A DNA stretch of 64,000 nt from Streptococcus mitis. GTDB lineage: Bacteria > Bacillota > Bacilli > Lactobacillales > Streptococcaceae. The translations under genes and the position numbers were made by a program. Below are positions 27,406-36,972 of this stretch, piece by piece. The stretch lies in the NCBI RefSeq assembly GCF_000722705.1, contig NZ_JPFW01000008.1:62001-126000 (forward strand), in the 5' to 3' direction. The stretch's first letter is position 1. Every line of letters begins with the position of its first letter. The notes under the pieces are model-generated. The model was not told where the DNA came from. It saw nothing but the letters and a program-made list of their open reading frames with translations, and did no database searches.

Positions 27406-28175
27406 TCAAATTTCCTGAATTCTTCTTTTTTCCAAACAATAAACCGCTAAAGTGAATACAAAAAACAAGATAAACAATAAAAAGAGAGAGAGTTCTTTGG
27501 ATAACCACATTTTTTCGCTTATATTCATTTCGAATAAAATAAAATCATTCAAAATTATCAGAGGATTCCAAAAAAGATACTTATAAAATATCGTAACTTC
27601 CTTTCCTAATAAACTAGCGAATAAAGTTGGCATTGAGATTGAAAACATCAATATCAAATTTACAGGTGTCATGATTGCATTAACTTTAGACATACTCTTA
27701 ATAAATAAGGAAATTAATATTCCTAATGGATACATCACTATAAAAATAATATTTGAAGCAATACTAAGATGGATAATGTGAGTATACATATTTTTCACTA
27801 TTGATAAGAACAAAAGTAAAAGAGGTAATTGGAATACATTAAACAACAAGAGCATAGCTACAAAAGTACCAATATAAAATTCTAGATTACTAACATCAGT
27901 ATGTGATAAAAATTAAAAAAATTTGTTTGTCTTTTTTCTGTAAAACTACTAATGTTTAAAGTGAAAGAGAATGATAAAACGAGTAGCATCAAACTCATAG
28001 GTAAAAATTGCCCATAGAGTAACAAACTTATAATATCTGTGTTATTTAATATATTTTTAATTGCTAGACCAATAATTAAAAATACAGTAGATGGAATAAT
28101 TGAACTGATAATGATTCCATAATTTCTCATATTTTCTAAAAAACTAAACTTAATCATCCGTAATATTTTTTTCAA
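27406..28175 (-). pseudogene. ABC transporter permease, frameshifted
   Basis: The 5' part (28175-27882, MKKILRMIKFSFLENMRN...) and 3' part (to 27406, ending LEKRRIQEI) are in different frames. Restoring one T in a T5 run (27908-27912) joins them through KRQTNFF...DVSNLEFYIGTF into a ~256-residue protein with about six hydrophobic segments. This fits an ABC-2-type permease paired with the ATPase upstream, presumably for exporting, or giving immunity to, the adjacent peptides. Confidence 0.7.
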
Positions 28176-28178
28176 TAT

Positions 28179-28883
28179 TTAAATCCTCTTTTCATATATT
28201 GTCTTCCCAGTAACTGCCAAATATAAGTCTTCTATGGTATTTACTTTATAGTTAGAGAACAGATTATTATAGTCTCCACAACATTTGACATTACCATTAT
28301 CTAAAATTATCAAATCACTCGTGAATAACTGCATATCCTCTAATTCATGACTAATAACAATGAATAATTTATCAAGATAATTTTGGGATAAGTACTGATT
28401 GAGTTCTTTTTTCTTTTCAAAATCCAACTCTGAAAATGGTTCATCCAAAATTACAATTTTCTTATTCATTACTAATGAAATGAATATTGATAGGGATTTA
28501 CGCTGTCCACCTGATAAAGATTTCACCTTTTTCCTTAAAATATTAGCAATCTCAAGAAAATTATAGAGCTCCTGATCAAATCGATACGACGAGACCGAAG
28601 ATTTAAAAAAATTGATTACTTCTGACACTTTTAAATTTTCTAGTATATTAAAATGCTGAGGTTGATAAGCTATTTCTCTATAAAATTGAACCTTTTTATT
28701 ATAAGTAATGCTGCCCGTATAGCTTATATGCCCTGCGATACAATCAATTAAAGTAGATTTTCCTGATCCGTTTTTTCCAAGTAAAAAATACCTCTTACCT
28801 TTTTCCAATTCTAGATTCACATCCCTTAAAGCAACTGTGTCTTTGTATGTTTTAACAACATTAGATATAACTAATTTTTCCAT
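28179..28883 (-). CDS. ABC transporter ATP-binding protein (peptide export/immunity type)
   Basis: 234 residues. Walker A is LLGKNGSGKSTLID, signature KSLSGGQRKSLSIF, Walker B KIVILDEPFSELDFEKK, and switch histidine FIVISHELED. It is followed 3 bp later by its frameshifted permease, and then by the RiPP precursors. Its codon use and AT-richness look higher than in the core genes around the island. The substrate is inferred from neighbours only. Confidence 0.88.
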   Translation of the reverse strand: MEKLVISNVVKTYKDTVALRDVNLELEKGKRYFLLGKNGSGKSTLIDCIAGHISYTGSITYNKKVQFYREIAYQPQHFNILENLKVSEVINFFKSSVSSYRFDQELYNFLEIANILRKKVKSLSGGQRKSLSIFISLVMNKKIVILDEPFSELDFEKKKELNQYLSQNYLDKLFIVISHELEDMQLFTSDLIILDNGNVKCCGDYNNLFSNYKVNTIEDLYLAVTGKTIYEKRI

Positions 28884-28996
28884 TTTTATCTCCTATTCTA
28901 CTGCAAACGCGAAAACTGGCATTTGGGTATTCAAAGAATTCTTAGTCAGACCATAAAATTCAACAAGTATAATTGTCTTGCATCTCTGTGCCTTTC

Positions 28997-29025
28997 TTGT
29001 GTTTGTGGTGAACAACAAGTATAAC
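28997..29025 (+). promoter_or_regulatory. Promoter in the ABC-rgg intergenic region
   Basis: TTGTGT -35, 17-bp spacer, TATAAC -10, pointing right toward a 21-residue ORF and rgg. The 400-bp gap also holds a TTTCATTTGA/TCAAATGAAA inverted repeat (29057-29096) and a 7-bp palindrome (29103-29119). Confidence 0.45.
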
Positions 29026-29041
29026 ACAGAGGTGTTTTCTT

Positions 29042-29107
29042 ATGCCTATAATTAGCTTTCATTTGACAACAGCTTCAAGCCTCTTATCAAATGAAATCGA
29101 GTACTAG
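29042..29107 (+). CDS. Possible 21-residue peptide between ABC operon and rgg
   Basis: ATG at 29042 lies 17 bp after the promoter above and has AGAGG upstream; the peptide starts MPIISFHLTTASSLL. Rgg regulators often sit beside short signalling peptides, but this one lacks the hydrophobic SHP pattern, so coding is uncertain. Confidence 0.25.
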   Translation: MPIISFHLTTASSLLSNEIEY

Positions 29108-29227
29108 CTATAAGCTAGTGGGACCATCTAATTTTTAGGAGTGCTGGGTGGCTAACTTCATTATAGAACTTTCAAAAACCAAAATCGTCAAAAATTTTGA
29201 AATTTTCTTTATACTCGGACTTCCTTT

Positions 29228-29261
29228 CCGTTTTTATTTATTGTATAATAAATAAAAACGG
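29228..29261. promoter_or_regulatory. 34-bp inverted repeat over the rgg -10 region (candidate operator)
   Basis: Perfect 14-bp arms CCGTTTTTATTTAT and ATAAATAAAAACGG flank TGTATA. The -10 TATAAT (29244-29249) lies in the centre. The rgg start is 30 bp downstream. A symmetric site over the -10 suggests autoregulation. Confidence 0.6.
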
Positions 29262-29291
29262 ATTTAATTTTTGTTGGGAAAATGGGAAATT

Positions 29292-30143
29292 ATGAAATCA
29301 AAACTTGGCATCACACTTAGAAAAGTTCGTAAAGGAAAACAAATTAGTCTATGCTCTGTAGCAGATGAACATCTTTCAAAATCTCAAATATCTAGATTCG
29401 AACGTGGGGAATCAGAGATATCTTGTATTCGACTTATCAATATTTTAGACAAATTACACATTACTTTAGATGAGTTTCTTGTTTTACATGATGAAGATTA
29501 TACTAATACTGAATTATTCGCTAATTTGGTTCAATATATTCGTAAGCAATATTCATCACAAAACATCAATAATATAGCCGCTCTACTTTCTGACTCATCA
29601 CATTACACTTTAAATTCTTTCGAGAAAACAATGATAAAATCCATTCTACATACAATGGATTCCAGCATTATTCCATCAAATAAAGAATTACTTCAATTGA
29701 CAGATTATCTCTTCAAAGTTGAAAAATGGGGTTACTATGAAATCACTTTATTAGGTAACTGTGTACGAACAATAAACTACAACTCCTACTTCCTATTAAC
29801 AAAGGAAATGTTGAACAATTACATCTACTCTTCATTGAATAAAACAAATAAGCGAATTGTCACTCAATTGGCCATCAATTGTCTAATTCTGAGCGTAGAT
29901 AAGGAAGAATTTTCAAACTGTACTTGTCTAATCACCGAAATAAAAGCATTATTAGATAATGAATTAAACTTTTATGAACAGACAGTTTTTCTCTATGCAA
30001 CTGGTTACTTTGAATTTAAATGTCATTCAGATAGCGGAATTGAAAAAATGAAACAGGCCATACAAGTGCTTGATATTTTAGGAGAAGACAAGTTAAAATT
30101 ACACTATACTAGACATTTCGATAAACTGGTAAACAAAGAATAG
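29292..30143 (+). CDS. Rgg/GadR/MutR-family transcriptional regulator
   Basis: 283 residues. The N-terminal XRE-type helix-turn-helix runs from [20 protein letters not shown] through [17 protein letters not shown] (residues ~4-55). A long helical C-terminal domain with TPR-like spacing is typical of Rgg proteins, which bind short peptides. ATG at 29292 is preferred over an in-frame TTG at 29271. It diverges from the ABC/RiPP genes, so it probably controls them. Regulators of this family (MutR) control lantibiotic loci. Confidence 0.85.
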   Translation: MKSKLGITLRKVRKGKQISLCSVADEHLSKSQISRFERGESEISCIRLINILDKLHITLDEFLVLHDEDYTNTELFANLVQYIRKQYSSQNINNIAALLSDSSHYTLNSFEKTMIKSILHTMDSSIIPSNKELLQLTDYLFKVEKWGYYEITLLGNCVRTINYNSYFLLTKEMLNNYIYSSLNKTNKRIVTQLAINCLILSVDKEEFSNCTCLITEIKALLDNELNFYEQTVFLYATGYFEFKCHSDSGIEKMKQAIQVLDILGEDKLKLHYTRHFDKLVNKE

Positions 30144-30244
30144 ATGAAATGATTCTCTACCATTTAACATTTTACAAATCAAGGGTGTCTCCATAGACTC
30201 ACAACATCTCTAATGATTTTACCCTGATAGCAATAGACAGTTAA

Positions 30245-30277
30245 AAAGCCCTGAAATCAGCTAAATTTCAAGGCTTT
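30245..30277 (+). terminator. Terminator after rgg
   Basis: AAAGCCCTGAAAT paired with ATTTCAAGGCTTT (one mismatch), followed by CTTTAT. It lies 100 bp after the rgg stop. Confidence 0.6.
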
Positions 30278-30286
30278 CTTTATATG

Positions 30287-30340
30287 CTATTGTATCAATT
30301 TACTTATTCCGATTTCTGTTGCTACTAGTTTAATTGTCAT
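30287..30340 (-). pseudogene. Remnant start of the HAD phosphatase gene left beside smc
   Basis: ATG overlaps the smc stop (ATGA) and encodes [17 protein letters not shown] before a stop. The first eight residues match the start of the intact HAD gene at 23721. This shows the ancestral rnc-smc-HAD coupling and marks the island's right edge. Confidence 0.8.
30318..30334. repeat. 17-bp direct repeat, island boundary (right)
   Basis: Exact copy of 23702-23718 (GTTGCTACTAGTTTAAT), located within the HAD gene remnant. Confidence 0.85.
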
Positions 30341-33300
30341 CCTTCAATACTTTCCAAATCTTTTAACTTCACCGAAACAATTTTTGAAACACCTGATTCT
30401 TGCATGGTCACTCCATAGATGGAATCAGCCGCTGCCATGGTTCCCTTACGGTGGGTTACGACGATAAACTGGCTGTCCTTGTCAAAGCGGTTGAGGTAAT
30501 CCCCAAAACGTTTGACATTGGCTTCGTCCAGCGCAGCCTCTACCTCATCCAAGATAACAAATGGGATAGTCTTAACTCGAATGATAGAGAAAAGCAAGGC
30601 TAGAGCCGATAAGGCTTTCTCCCCACCACTCATGAGGTTGAGAGACTGGATTTTCTTGCCTGGCGGTTGGACAGAAATTTCAACCCCAGCTGTCAGTAAG
30701 TCTCCCTCAGTCAAGATCAGGTCAGCCTGACCTCCACCAAACATCTGCTTGAAAGTCACTTTAAAGGACTCACGAATAGCCTCAAAGGTTGATTTAAAGC
30801 GTTCCTTAACCTCATCATTCATCTCTGTGATGGTTTCAAGAAGCAGGTTTTTCGCTGACAAAATATCATCTCGCTGGCTATTTAGGAAATCCAGACGGTT
30901 GTATACTTCGTCATACTGTTCAATAGCTTCCAAGTTGACAGGACCCAGTGAGCGAATAGCCTTCTCCAAATCCTTAACCTCTTGCTCTGCCAGATTGAGA
31001 TTTTCCAACTCATGAGACTTTTCTAAAGCTTCAGTATAGCTAATCTGGTACTGGTCTGTTAATTGACTTTGTAAATGGCGCAAGCGCTCGCTGACCTTTT
31101 CTTTCTTGGCTTCAGCACGTGTTTGCTTGCGAATCCACTCTTCATTCTGCTGGCGAGCCTGTTCCAAATGACTAGCAATATCATCCAGCTGACCTTCTAT
31201 ATCATCCAATTCAAACTGCTTGCGAATCAAACCTTGCTGGAGGTTTGTTTTCTGAGTTTTGGATTCTTCAGCCTGCTGGGCTAGAAGCTCCGTATCAACC
31301 TTTTCAAGATTATCAACCTTTTCTTGAAGAAGGCGCTGGATTTCCTCTTGTTCGATATCTAAATTGTCCAATTCCTTGCCTAAACGCTCAATATCAGCCA
31401 CTTCATAACGTTTTTGTCCTTGCAGTTCTGTCTTAAGCAGGCGTGCTTGCGCTAGCTCTTCCTGCAAGTTTTGATAGCGTTCTTGGATGGCGTTTTTGTT
31501 AGACTTAATCTCTTCAATCTCAGCTTCCAAATTTTGCTTATCGCTGGCGATTTTAGTAAGGCGTTCTTGGCATTTTTCCTTATCCGCTTGCCAATCTCCC
31601 TCAGAAAGACGATTTAATTCCTCTTCTTGGAGTTTCCAAAGAGTTTCCAGTTCTTCAACTTGCTGACTGGTCTGCTGATAAGCAAGCGATAAGCCTTGCT
31701 CCTGGATACGAGCCTGCTCTCCCTGAGATTTAATAGCTTCTAATGATTCGGTCAATCTAGCTATCTCATCTTGCAAGGTCTTCAAACTCGCTTCTTCAGA
31801 ACGCAAGCTTGCTTCTTCTTCAGCAATTTCTTTTTGTAATTGCTCCAGTTCTGGCTTGATAAAAATACTGTTATTCTGGCGATTAGCTCCACCCGCATAG
31901 GAACCACCTGTACGTAACTCTGTCCCATCAAGGGTTACCATGCGAACCTGATAACGAACCTGGCGCGCTGCTACACGCGCATTTTCTACAGTATCAAAAA
32001 TAGCCGTCGTAGCTAGCAAATTCTTGAAAATAGCTTCCAGTCTAGTATCAAAAGTAACCAGCTCATCTGCCATCCCAAGGAAACCTGGGCTTGCAGCGAT
32101 AGCATCTTGGTTCTGACTAGAAATCGTACGCGCCTTGATCGTTGTCAACGGAAGGAAGGTCGCACGACCAGATCTGTTCCGTTTGAGGAAATCAATCGCC
32201 TTGGTTGCCGCATGTTCATCTTCTACGATAATATGCTGGCTACTCGCTCCAAGCGCAATCTCTAGAGCAGTTTGATAATGCACATCAAAGGTCAGGTGTT
32301 CACTAACTGCCCCAATAATCCCACCTAGACGATCTTTTTCTTGGAGGACACTCTTGACACCTGCATAAAAGTTGCTATGATTTCTCAAAATATTTTCCAA
32401 ACTTTGGGCTCTAGCCTGCTTGTTTTTGAGACTATCCAGACGGTCAAAGAGTTGACTTTGTTGAACCTGATAGGAAACTTTCTGCTCCTCTTGCTCTTTG
32501 GCACAGACTTGGTAGTCGGCCAGTAATTTCTGAACTTGCTCCTTGGCAGTTTCAAGCTCTTCTTTTTGCTGACCAGCCTTCTCTTTAGCTGTAGCTAGTT
32601 GCTCTTTCAGCTTTTCTAGTTGATCTGCTTGTTTTTGAGAAAGCTGACGACTATTTTCCAACTCATTCTCAATACGGGTCAACTGGTTTGAGACATCTGC
32701 TTCTTCTTGTAAAAGGGTTACAAAGCGTTCACGTAGAAGCTCAATCATCTGATCAGGATCATCTGAAAAAGCTAGTAATTCAGCTTCTAAACGATTGAGT
32801 TTTTGATTATTTTGGACTAGATTTTCCTCTAACAGAGCTAAAGAGCTTTCCTTATCAGATTTTTCTTTGCTGAGAGAATTTCTCTTATCCTCCAAAGCAG
32901 CCAAACGGGCTTGTGCTTCCTGTTGATTGAGGGCTACTTGCTCAGATTCTAATTTCGATAGGGCTAATTTTCTCTCTAAATCACTAATCAGACTGGTCAA
33001 GTCCATCAAACTGCCTTGGTCTTTGGCCATTTCAGCCTGTAAATCTTGACGTTGCTTTTTAAGAGTTTGATTTTCTTCTTCTAATTTTTCACGCTTTTGG
33101 TAGTAGCTCGTCAAGAGTTCCTGAACCTGTGCTAACTCTTCTTCTGTCAACTCTAGTTCAGCCTTATTTTCCTTGATTTGAGCAACTAAAACGTCTAAAT
33201 AAATAGCCTTGCGTTGACCTTCCAAATCTAGAAACTTACGGGCATTTTCAGCTTGCTTCTCAAGAGGCTTGATTTGATTATCCAACTCGTAGATAATGTC

Positions 33301-33876
33301 CTCTAAGCGGTCTAGATTATCCTGAGTTTGTTGTAGTTTGCTCTCAGTTTCTTTTCTGCGAGTCTTGTATTTTAAAACTCCAGCAGCTTCTTCAAAAATA
33401 GCTCGGCGTTCTTCAGGCTTGGAATTAAAAATCTCCTCAACCTTCCCTTGGGAAATAATGGAGAAGGAATCTCGTCCCAATCCAGTATCCAAGAAGAGGT
33501 CATGAATATCACGCAGACGCACTTTCTTGCCGTCAATCTTGTATTCGCTATCTCCACTACGATAGATATGGCGTTCCACCCTAATTTCTTGGCCTGCATC
33601 CTTGATAAATCCGTCATTATTATCCAGAGTCACAACTACAGAAGCATAATTGAGCGGTTTGCGACTTTCAGTTCCAGCAAAAATAACATCCGGCATCTTG
33701 CCCCCACGGAGACTCTTGACACTAGACTCTCCCAAGGCCCAACGCAGACTTTCTGTAATATTCGACTTTCCAGAACCATTGGGTCCAACGACTGCCGTCA
33801 CACCTTGGTCAAAGACGACCTTGGTCTTATCAGCAAAAGACTTGAATCCCTGAATTTCGATTTCCTTTAAATACAT
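30337..33876 (-). CDS. smc: Chromosome segregation protein SMC
   Basis: Condensin ATPase that compacts and separates chromosomes. 1179 residues, normal length. N-terminal Walker [20 protein letters not shown], long coiled coils, and a hinge near residues 500-640 (ending [16 protein letters not shown]). The C-terminal signature is [16 protein letters not shown] and Walker [18 protein letters not shown]. Its start overlaps the end of rnc by 10 bp. The following HAD gene has been displaced by the island. Confidence 0.97.
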   Translation of the reverse strand: MYLKEIEIQGFKSFADKTKVVFDQGVTAVVGPNGSGKSNITESLRWALGESSVKSLRGGKMPDVIFAGTESRKPLNYASVVVTLDNNDGFIKDAGQEIRVERHIYRSGDSEYKIDGKKVRLRDIHDLFLDTGLGRDSFSIISQGKVEEIFNSKPEERRAIFEEAAGVLKYKTRRKETESKLQQTQDNLDRLEDIIYELDNQIKPLEKQAENARKFLDLEGQRKAIYLDVLVAQIKENKAELELTEEELAQVQELLTSYYQKREKLEEENQTLKKQRQDLQAEMAKDQGSLMDLTSLISDLERKLALSKLESEQVALNQQEAQARLAALEDKRNSLSKEKSDKESSLALLEENLVQNNQKLNRLEAELLAFSDDPDQMIELLRERFVTLLQEEADVSNQLTRIENELENSRQLSQKQADQLEKLKEQLATAKEKAGQQKEELETAKEQVQKLLADYQVCAKEQEEQKVSYQVQQSQLFDRLDSLKNKQARAQSLENILRNHSNFYAGVKSVLQEKDRLGGIIGAVSEHLTFDVHYQTALEIALGASSQHIIVEDEHAATKAIDFLKRNRSGRATFLPLTTIKARTISSQNQDAIAASPGFLGMADELVTFDTRLEAIFKNLLATTAIFDTVENARVAARQVRYQVRMVTLDGTELRTGGSYAGGANRQNNSIFIKPELEQLQKEIAEEEASLRSEEASLKTLQDEIARLTESLEAIKSQGEQARIQEQGLSLAYQQTSQQVEELETLWKLQEEELNRLSEGDWQADKEKCQERLTKIASDKQNLEAEIEEIKSNKNAIQERYQNLQEELAQARLLKTELQGQKRYEVADIERLGKELDNLDIEQEEIQRLLQEKVDNLEKVDTELLAQQAEESKTQKTNLQQGLIRKQFELDDIEGQLDDIASHLEQARQQNEEWIRKQTRAEAKKEKVSERLRHLQSQLTDQYQISYTEALEKSHELENLNLAEQEVKDLEKAIRSLGPVNLEAIEQYDEVYNRLDFLNSQRDDILSAKNLLLETITEMNDEVKERFKSTFEAIRESFKVTFKQMFGGGQADLILTEGDLLTAGVEISVQPPGKKIQSLNLMSGGEKALSALALLFSIIRVKTIPFVILDEVEAALDEANVKRFGDYLNRFDKDSQFIVVTHRKGTMAAADSIYGVTMQESGVSKIVSVKLKDLESIEG

Positions 33877-34565
33877 GAATCCAGCCCTTTCTCAACGGCA
33901 TTTTTGGCAGCTTCCTGCTCTGCTAATTTCTTAGAACGACCTTGACCTTGACCAATGCTCTTACCTTCAACAAGAACTTCTACATCAAAAACCTTATCGT
34001 GGGCAGGACCCGTTTCAGAAATCACCTGATAACGAATAGCCACATCCCCATTGACCTGAAGTAACTCTTGGAGATGGGTTTTGTAGTCTGTAATCATCTC
34101 AAACTCGCCTGCTTCAACCTTAGGAATCATAACCTGATAAATAAATTCCTTGACCTTGGCCACATCCTTATCCAAAAGAAGGGCACCGAGAAAGGCTTCA
34201 AAGGCATCACCAAGAATGGTGTCACGATTGCGCCCACCAGATTTTTCTTCCCCCTTACCAAGCTTAATAAACTGGTCAAACTGGCAATCACGCGCAAAAC
34301 CAGCCAAACTCTCCTCGCGGACAATCATGGCACGGAGTTTAGACAAGTCACCCTCAGGTTTTTTAGGATATTTTTTATACAGATATTCTGAAATCAATAA
34401 CTGTAGAACAGCGTCTCCTAAAAATTCCAAGCGTTCGTTGTGTGAAATTTTTAAGAGGCGGTGCTCATTAGCATAACTCGTATGAGTAAAGGCAGTCTCC
34501 AGTAACTTTTTGTCTGCAAATTCGATTGCAAAATGGTTTTTAAGTACAGTTTGTAATTCTTTCAT
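33867..34565 (-). CDS. rnc: Ribonuclease III
   Basis: Double-strand RNA endonuclease for rRNA and mRNA processing. 232 residues. The catalytic signature [20 protein letters not shown] is near residue 40, with the second acidic pair in [16 protein letters not shown]-terminal dsRBD ([15 protein letters not shown] to the end) is complete. It is co-transcribed with smc, which it overlaps. Confidence 0.96.
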   Translation of the reverse strand: MKELQTVLKNHFAIEFADKKLLETAFTHTSYANEHRLLKISHNERLEFLGDAVLQLLISEYLYKKYPKKPEGDLSKLRAMIVREESLAGFARDCQFDQFIKLGKGEEKSGGRNRDTILGDAFEAFLGALLLDKDVAKVKEFIYQVMIPKVEAGEFEMITDYKTHLQELLQVNGDVAIRYQVISETGPAHDKVFDVEVLVEGKSIGQGQGRSKKLAEQEAAKNAVEKGLDSCI

Positions 34566-34684
34566 ACCAACCTCTTTCTAACTGATAACAGTCCTTTTTA
34601 TTATATCAAAAAAAGCCCCCTGAGTCACTTTAAAACGGGACTGGAGGATATTTGGGCATTCTTTAGACAGAGTTTTTCAGTTTT

Positions 34685-34777
34685 ATACTTCTTCAAACCA
34701 CATCAGCTTCGCCTTAACGTACTCAAGTACTGTCTACGGCTAGCTTCCTAGTTTACTCTTTGATTTTCATTGAGTAT
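34685..34777. repeat. BOX element, truncated variant
   Basis: Ends in GATTTTCATTGAGTAT and contains TCAAACCACATCAGC and CGGCTAGCTTCCTAG. The usual CTTCGAAAATC stretch at its left end is missing. It fills much of the 277-bp rnc-tRNA gap. Confidence 0.85.
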
Positions 34778-34807
34778 TACGGACAAATTTAAAGCAGTGT
34801 AAAGAAA

Positions 34808-34838
34808 AAAACCCTAATAAAGGCTTTCTTAGGGTTTT
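34808..34838 (-). terminator. Terminator downstream of tRNA-Arg
   Basis: AAAACCCTAA/TTAGGGTTTT stem, with T-rich sequence after it on the minus strand, immediately 3' of the tRNA. Confidence 0.85.
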
Positions 34839-34842
34839 TACA

Positions 34843-34914
34843 TCCACCCTGAGGGAATCGAACCCCCATCTCAAGAACCGGAATCTTACGTGATATCCAT
34901 TACACTAAGGGTGG
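34843..34914 (-). tRNA. tRNA-Arg (anticodon CCG)
   Basis: 72 nt. The acceptor CCACCCT pairs with AGGGTGG, with discriminator A. The D-arm stem is GTG/CAC, and the anticodon stem TAAGA/TCTTG holds loop TTCCGGT (anticodon CCG, reads CGG). The T-arm GGGGG/CCCTC has loop TTCGATT. CCA is not encoded. Confidence 0.95.
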
Positions 34915-34980
34915 AAACTTGTTTTATTATAACAAAAATTTGCTCTAATAACAAGTTTTTTTCTAGTGAGGTAGGCCGTC

Positions 34981-35967
34981 TTAGTGGGACGCATCCCCAT
35001 TCCAGATGGAGTTTTTCACGATAACATAATCAACGTGTTTAAGATCAGCAACCTGACGTCCACCTGCATAAGAAATAGCACTTTGAAGGTCTTGTTCCAT
35101 CTCAGTAAGTGTATCTTGCAAATGACCTTTAGCAGGAAGCAAAATGCGTTTACCCTCCACATTTTTGTAAGCACCTTTTTGATATTGTGAAGCTGAACCG
35201 TAGTATTCTTTGAACTGTTCGCCATCGACTTCAATCGTTTTTCCTGGGCTTTCGATATGTCCTGCAAAGAGGGAACCAATCATGACCATGCTGGCACCAA
35301 AACGGATAGACTTGGCAATATCACCGTGAGTACGAATTCCTCCATCAGCGATAATCGGTTTACGGGCAGCCTTGGCACACCAGCGTAGAGCAGCCAACTG
35401 CCAACCACCTGTACCAAAACCAGTCTTAACCTTGGTGATACAAACCTTACCAGGACCGATTCCGACCTTAGTCGCATCCGCACCCGCATTTTCCAACTCC
35501 CGAACTGCTTCTGGTGTTCCTACATTTCCAGCAATAACAAAAGTATCTGGCAACTCTTTCTTGATGTGTTGAATCATAGAAATCACACTATCCGCATGAC
35601 CATGGGCAATGTCAATCGTGATGTATTCTGGAGCATCAGACTTGAGCTGGCTAACGAAATCATACTCATAGTCCTTAACACCGACAGAGATAGAAGCAAT
35701 AAGCCCTTGCTCATGCATACGCTTAATAAAAGGAATACGTCCTGCCTCATCAAAACGGTGCATAATGTAGAAGTAACCCCCTTTAGCTAGTTGCTCTGCT
35801 ACATTTTCATCCAAAATCGTCTGCATATTAGCTGGTACAACAGGTAGTTTAAAGGTGTGATTTCCTAAAGTGACACTTGTATCTGCTTCTGCACGGCTTT
35901 TAATGACACATTTATTTGGGATCAATTGAATATCTTCGTAATCAAAAATTGGAAATTCATTTAACAT
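34981..35967 (-). CDS. guaC: GMP reductase
   Basis: NADPH-dependent deamination of GMP to IMP in purine salvage. 328 residues with an IMPDH-type TIM barrel. The catalytic loop [16 protein letters not shown] supplies the Cys, [18 protein letters not shown] precedes it, and [20 protein letters not shown] binds phosphate. There are no CBS domains, consistent with GuaC2 rather than IMPDH. It is transcribed from a consensus promoter with a structured leader and has a weak ribosome site. Confidence 0.95.
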   Translation of the reverse strand: MLNEFPIFDYEDIQLIPNKCVIKSRAEADTSVTLGNHTFKLPVVPANMQTILDENVAEQLAKGGYFYIMHRFDEAGRIPFIKRMHEQGLIASISVGVKDYEYDFVSQLKSDAPEYITIDIAHGHADSVISMIQHIKKELPDTFVIAGNVGTPEAVRELENAGADATKVGIGPGKVCITKVKTGFGTGGWQLAALRWCAKAARKPIIADGGIRTHGDIAKSIRFGASMVMIGSLFAGHIESPGKTIEVDGEQFKEYYGSASQYQKGAYKNVEGKRILLPAKGHLQDTLTEMEQDLQSAISYAGGRQVADLKHVDYVIVKNSIWNGDASH

Positions 35968-36038
35968 ATCGATGTCTCGTTTCTTTTGTAATGACCTACC
36001 TATGCTCTCGCATCACTACGTCTTTTCCGACGTTTCCT
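35968..36038 (-). promoter_or_regulatory. Structured 5' leader of guaC, candidate cis-regulatory RNA
   Basis: About 70 nt. Hairpin 1 is ACGUC-GGAAAA-GACGU. Hairpin 2 is GUAGUGA...UCAUUAC enclosing UGC-GAGA-GCA with a GNRA tetraloop and an internal UAGGUAGG. The two stems share bases and so may be alternatives. The AUG follows soon after, without a strong Shine-Dalgarno. I do not recognise the class. Confidence 0.45.
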
Positions 36039-36044
36039 TAATTT

Positions 36045-36073
36045 ATTATAAACTAAAGTACAGTTTTTGTCAA
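36045..36073 (-). promoter_or_regulatory. guaC promoter, full consensus
   Basis: TTGACA (36068-36073), 17-bp spacer and TATAAT (36045-36050) on the minus strand. Perfect match in all 12 hexamer positions. Confidence 0.85.
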
Positions 36074-36133
36074 ATAACGTTATAAATTAAAAAATATAGT
36101 TCGGATTTTATTGTATAAATAACAAAAGAAAAA

Positions 36134-36152
36134 GGAGAGATTATCTTCTCCC
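36134..36152 (-). terminator. Terminator of the leu operon/Sua5-like gene
   Basis: GGAGAAGA...TCTCTCC hairpin followed by TTTTTCTTTTG on the minus strand, just past the stop of the 36168-36947 gene. Confidence 0.75.
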
Positions 36153-36167
36153 CACTTCTTCTCTATC

Positions 36168-36947
36168 CTAATAATACTCACCCTGACGGTAGTCCCATGA
36201 GTTAAAGGTGTCTGACAGGTGCATCATGATTTTATCAATGTCCAGTCCTTTTCTGATTACAACTGGAGCTGGTGAAGTTGAGCGTGCTCCTCCTTGTTCT
36301 GGGATGAGTTTGCCGTCTTTATCGACCATAGAGACCATCACACCTTGCTCGTAGCGAGTTTCAATCGTTTTGTCCGGTTGGATGGATGCCACATAGTCGT
36401 CTGCCTCGATGACAAGATCCACTGCTCCTTCGATACGTTCTCCGATACCTTCTACCTTACCACGGTTTCCTTTTCCAGATGGGTTAGCTGATGAGGCATA
36501 GACCATTTTGCCTTCTTCCCAAAGTTTGGCAGCCAATTGTTCACCAGCTTTCCCAAATTTGATAACGAAACAGCTAGTACCACGAACGTCAGTCATAAGT
36601 TCTTCACGGCCATCCCCATAAGCTTTGAGTTTTTCAAAGGCTTCTGGTTTCCAAGGAAGGATACAACCGAGGAGAATATCTTCGTCCCAGTGTTTTTGGT
36701 AGAAGGCTTCAATTTCTGGGTTGAGTTGTGCTAAAGCGCGAAGCTCGTCCATACTACCGCAGAGAACAACACCTGGTTTGTTACGGTTACGTTCTTTGGC
36801 TGCGAACTTACGTTCAAGTCCTGCCTTGTCGCTAGTCATGATAATGTAACCAACTTTAGTAGGGCAAACGATACAACCGCCCTCACCTTTTAAAATGTCA
36901 TAGCCTTCTTGTGAAAGTGTTCCGTTCCATTGAATGTGTTTTGTCAT
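36168..36947 (-). CDS. Sua5/YciO/YrdC-family protein
   Basis: 259 residues from ATG at 36947, which has an AGGAAAT ribosome site. The YrdC-like core has GEGGCIVCPTKVGYIIMTSD near the N-terminus, NRNKPGVVLC and VYASSANPSGKGNRGKVEG (the SANPSG motif). The family makes threonylcarbamoyl-AMP for tRNA t6A or binds nucleotides. This divergent copy at the end of the leu operon may not be the main Sua5, so I leave the role open. Confidence 0.75.
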   Translation of the reverse strand: MTKHIQWNGTLSQEGYDILKGEGGCIVCPTKVGYIIMTSDKAGLERKFAAKERNRNKPGVVLCGSMDELRALAQLNPEIEAFYQKHWDEDILLGCILPWKPEAFEKLKAYGDGREELMTDVRGTSCFVIKFGKAGEQLAAKLWEEGKMVYASSANPSGKGNRGKVEGIGERIEGAVDLVIEADDYVASIQPDKTIETRYEQGVMVSMVDKDGKLIPEQGGARSTSPAPVVIRKGLDIDKIMMHLSDTFNSWDYRQGEYY

Positions 36948-36972
36948 AGTTCTATTTCCTTTTCTATTTTTT

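Larger units (their letters stand above)
23719..30317. mobile_element. Accessory island inserted at the smc/HAD gene junction
   Basis: A 6.6-kb block between two copies of a 17-bp sequence from the HAD gene start. Contents are nested IS elements, putative RiPP precursors, an ABC transporter and an Rgg-like regulator. I see no integrase, so the mode of entry is unclear; homologous recombination or a lost mobilisation function are options. Confidence 0.7.

Noticed and set aside
29271-29291. TTG start for the rgg gene
   Set aside because: The ATG at 29292 aligns with the normal start of the helix-turn-helix and has better spacing to GGGAAA.
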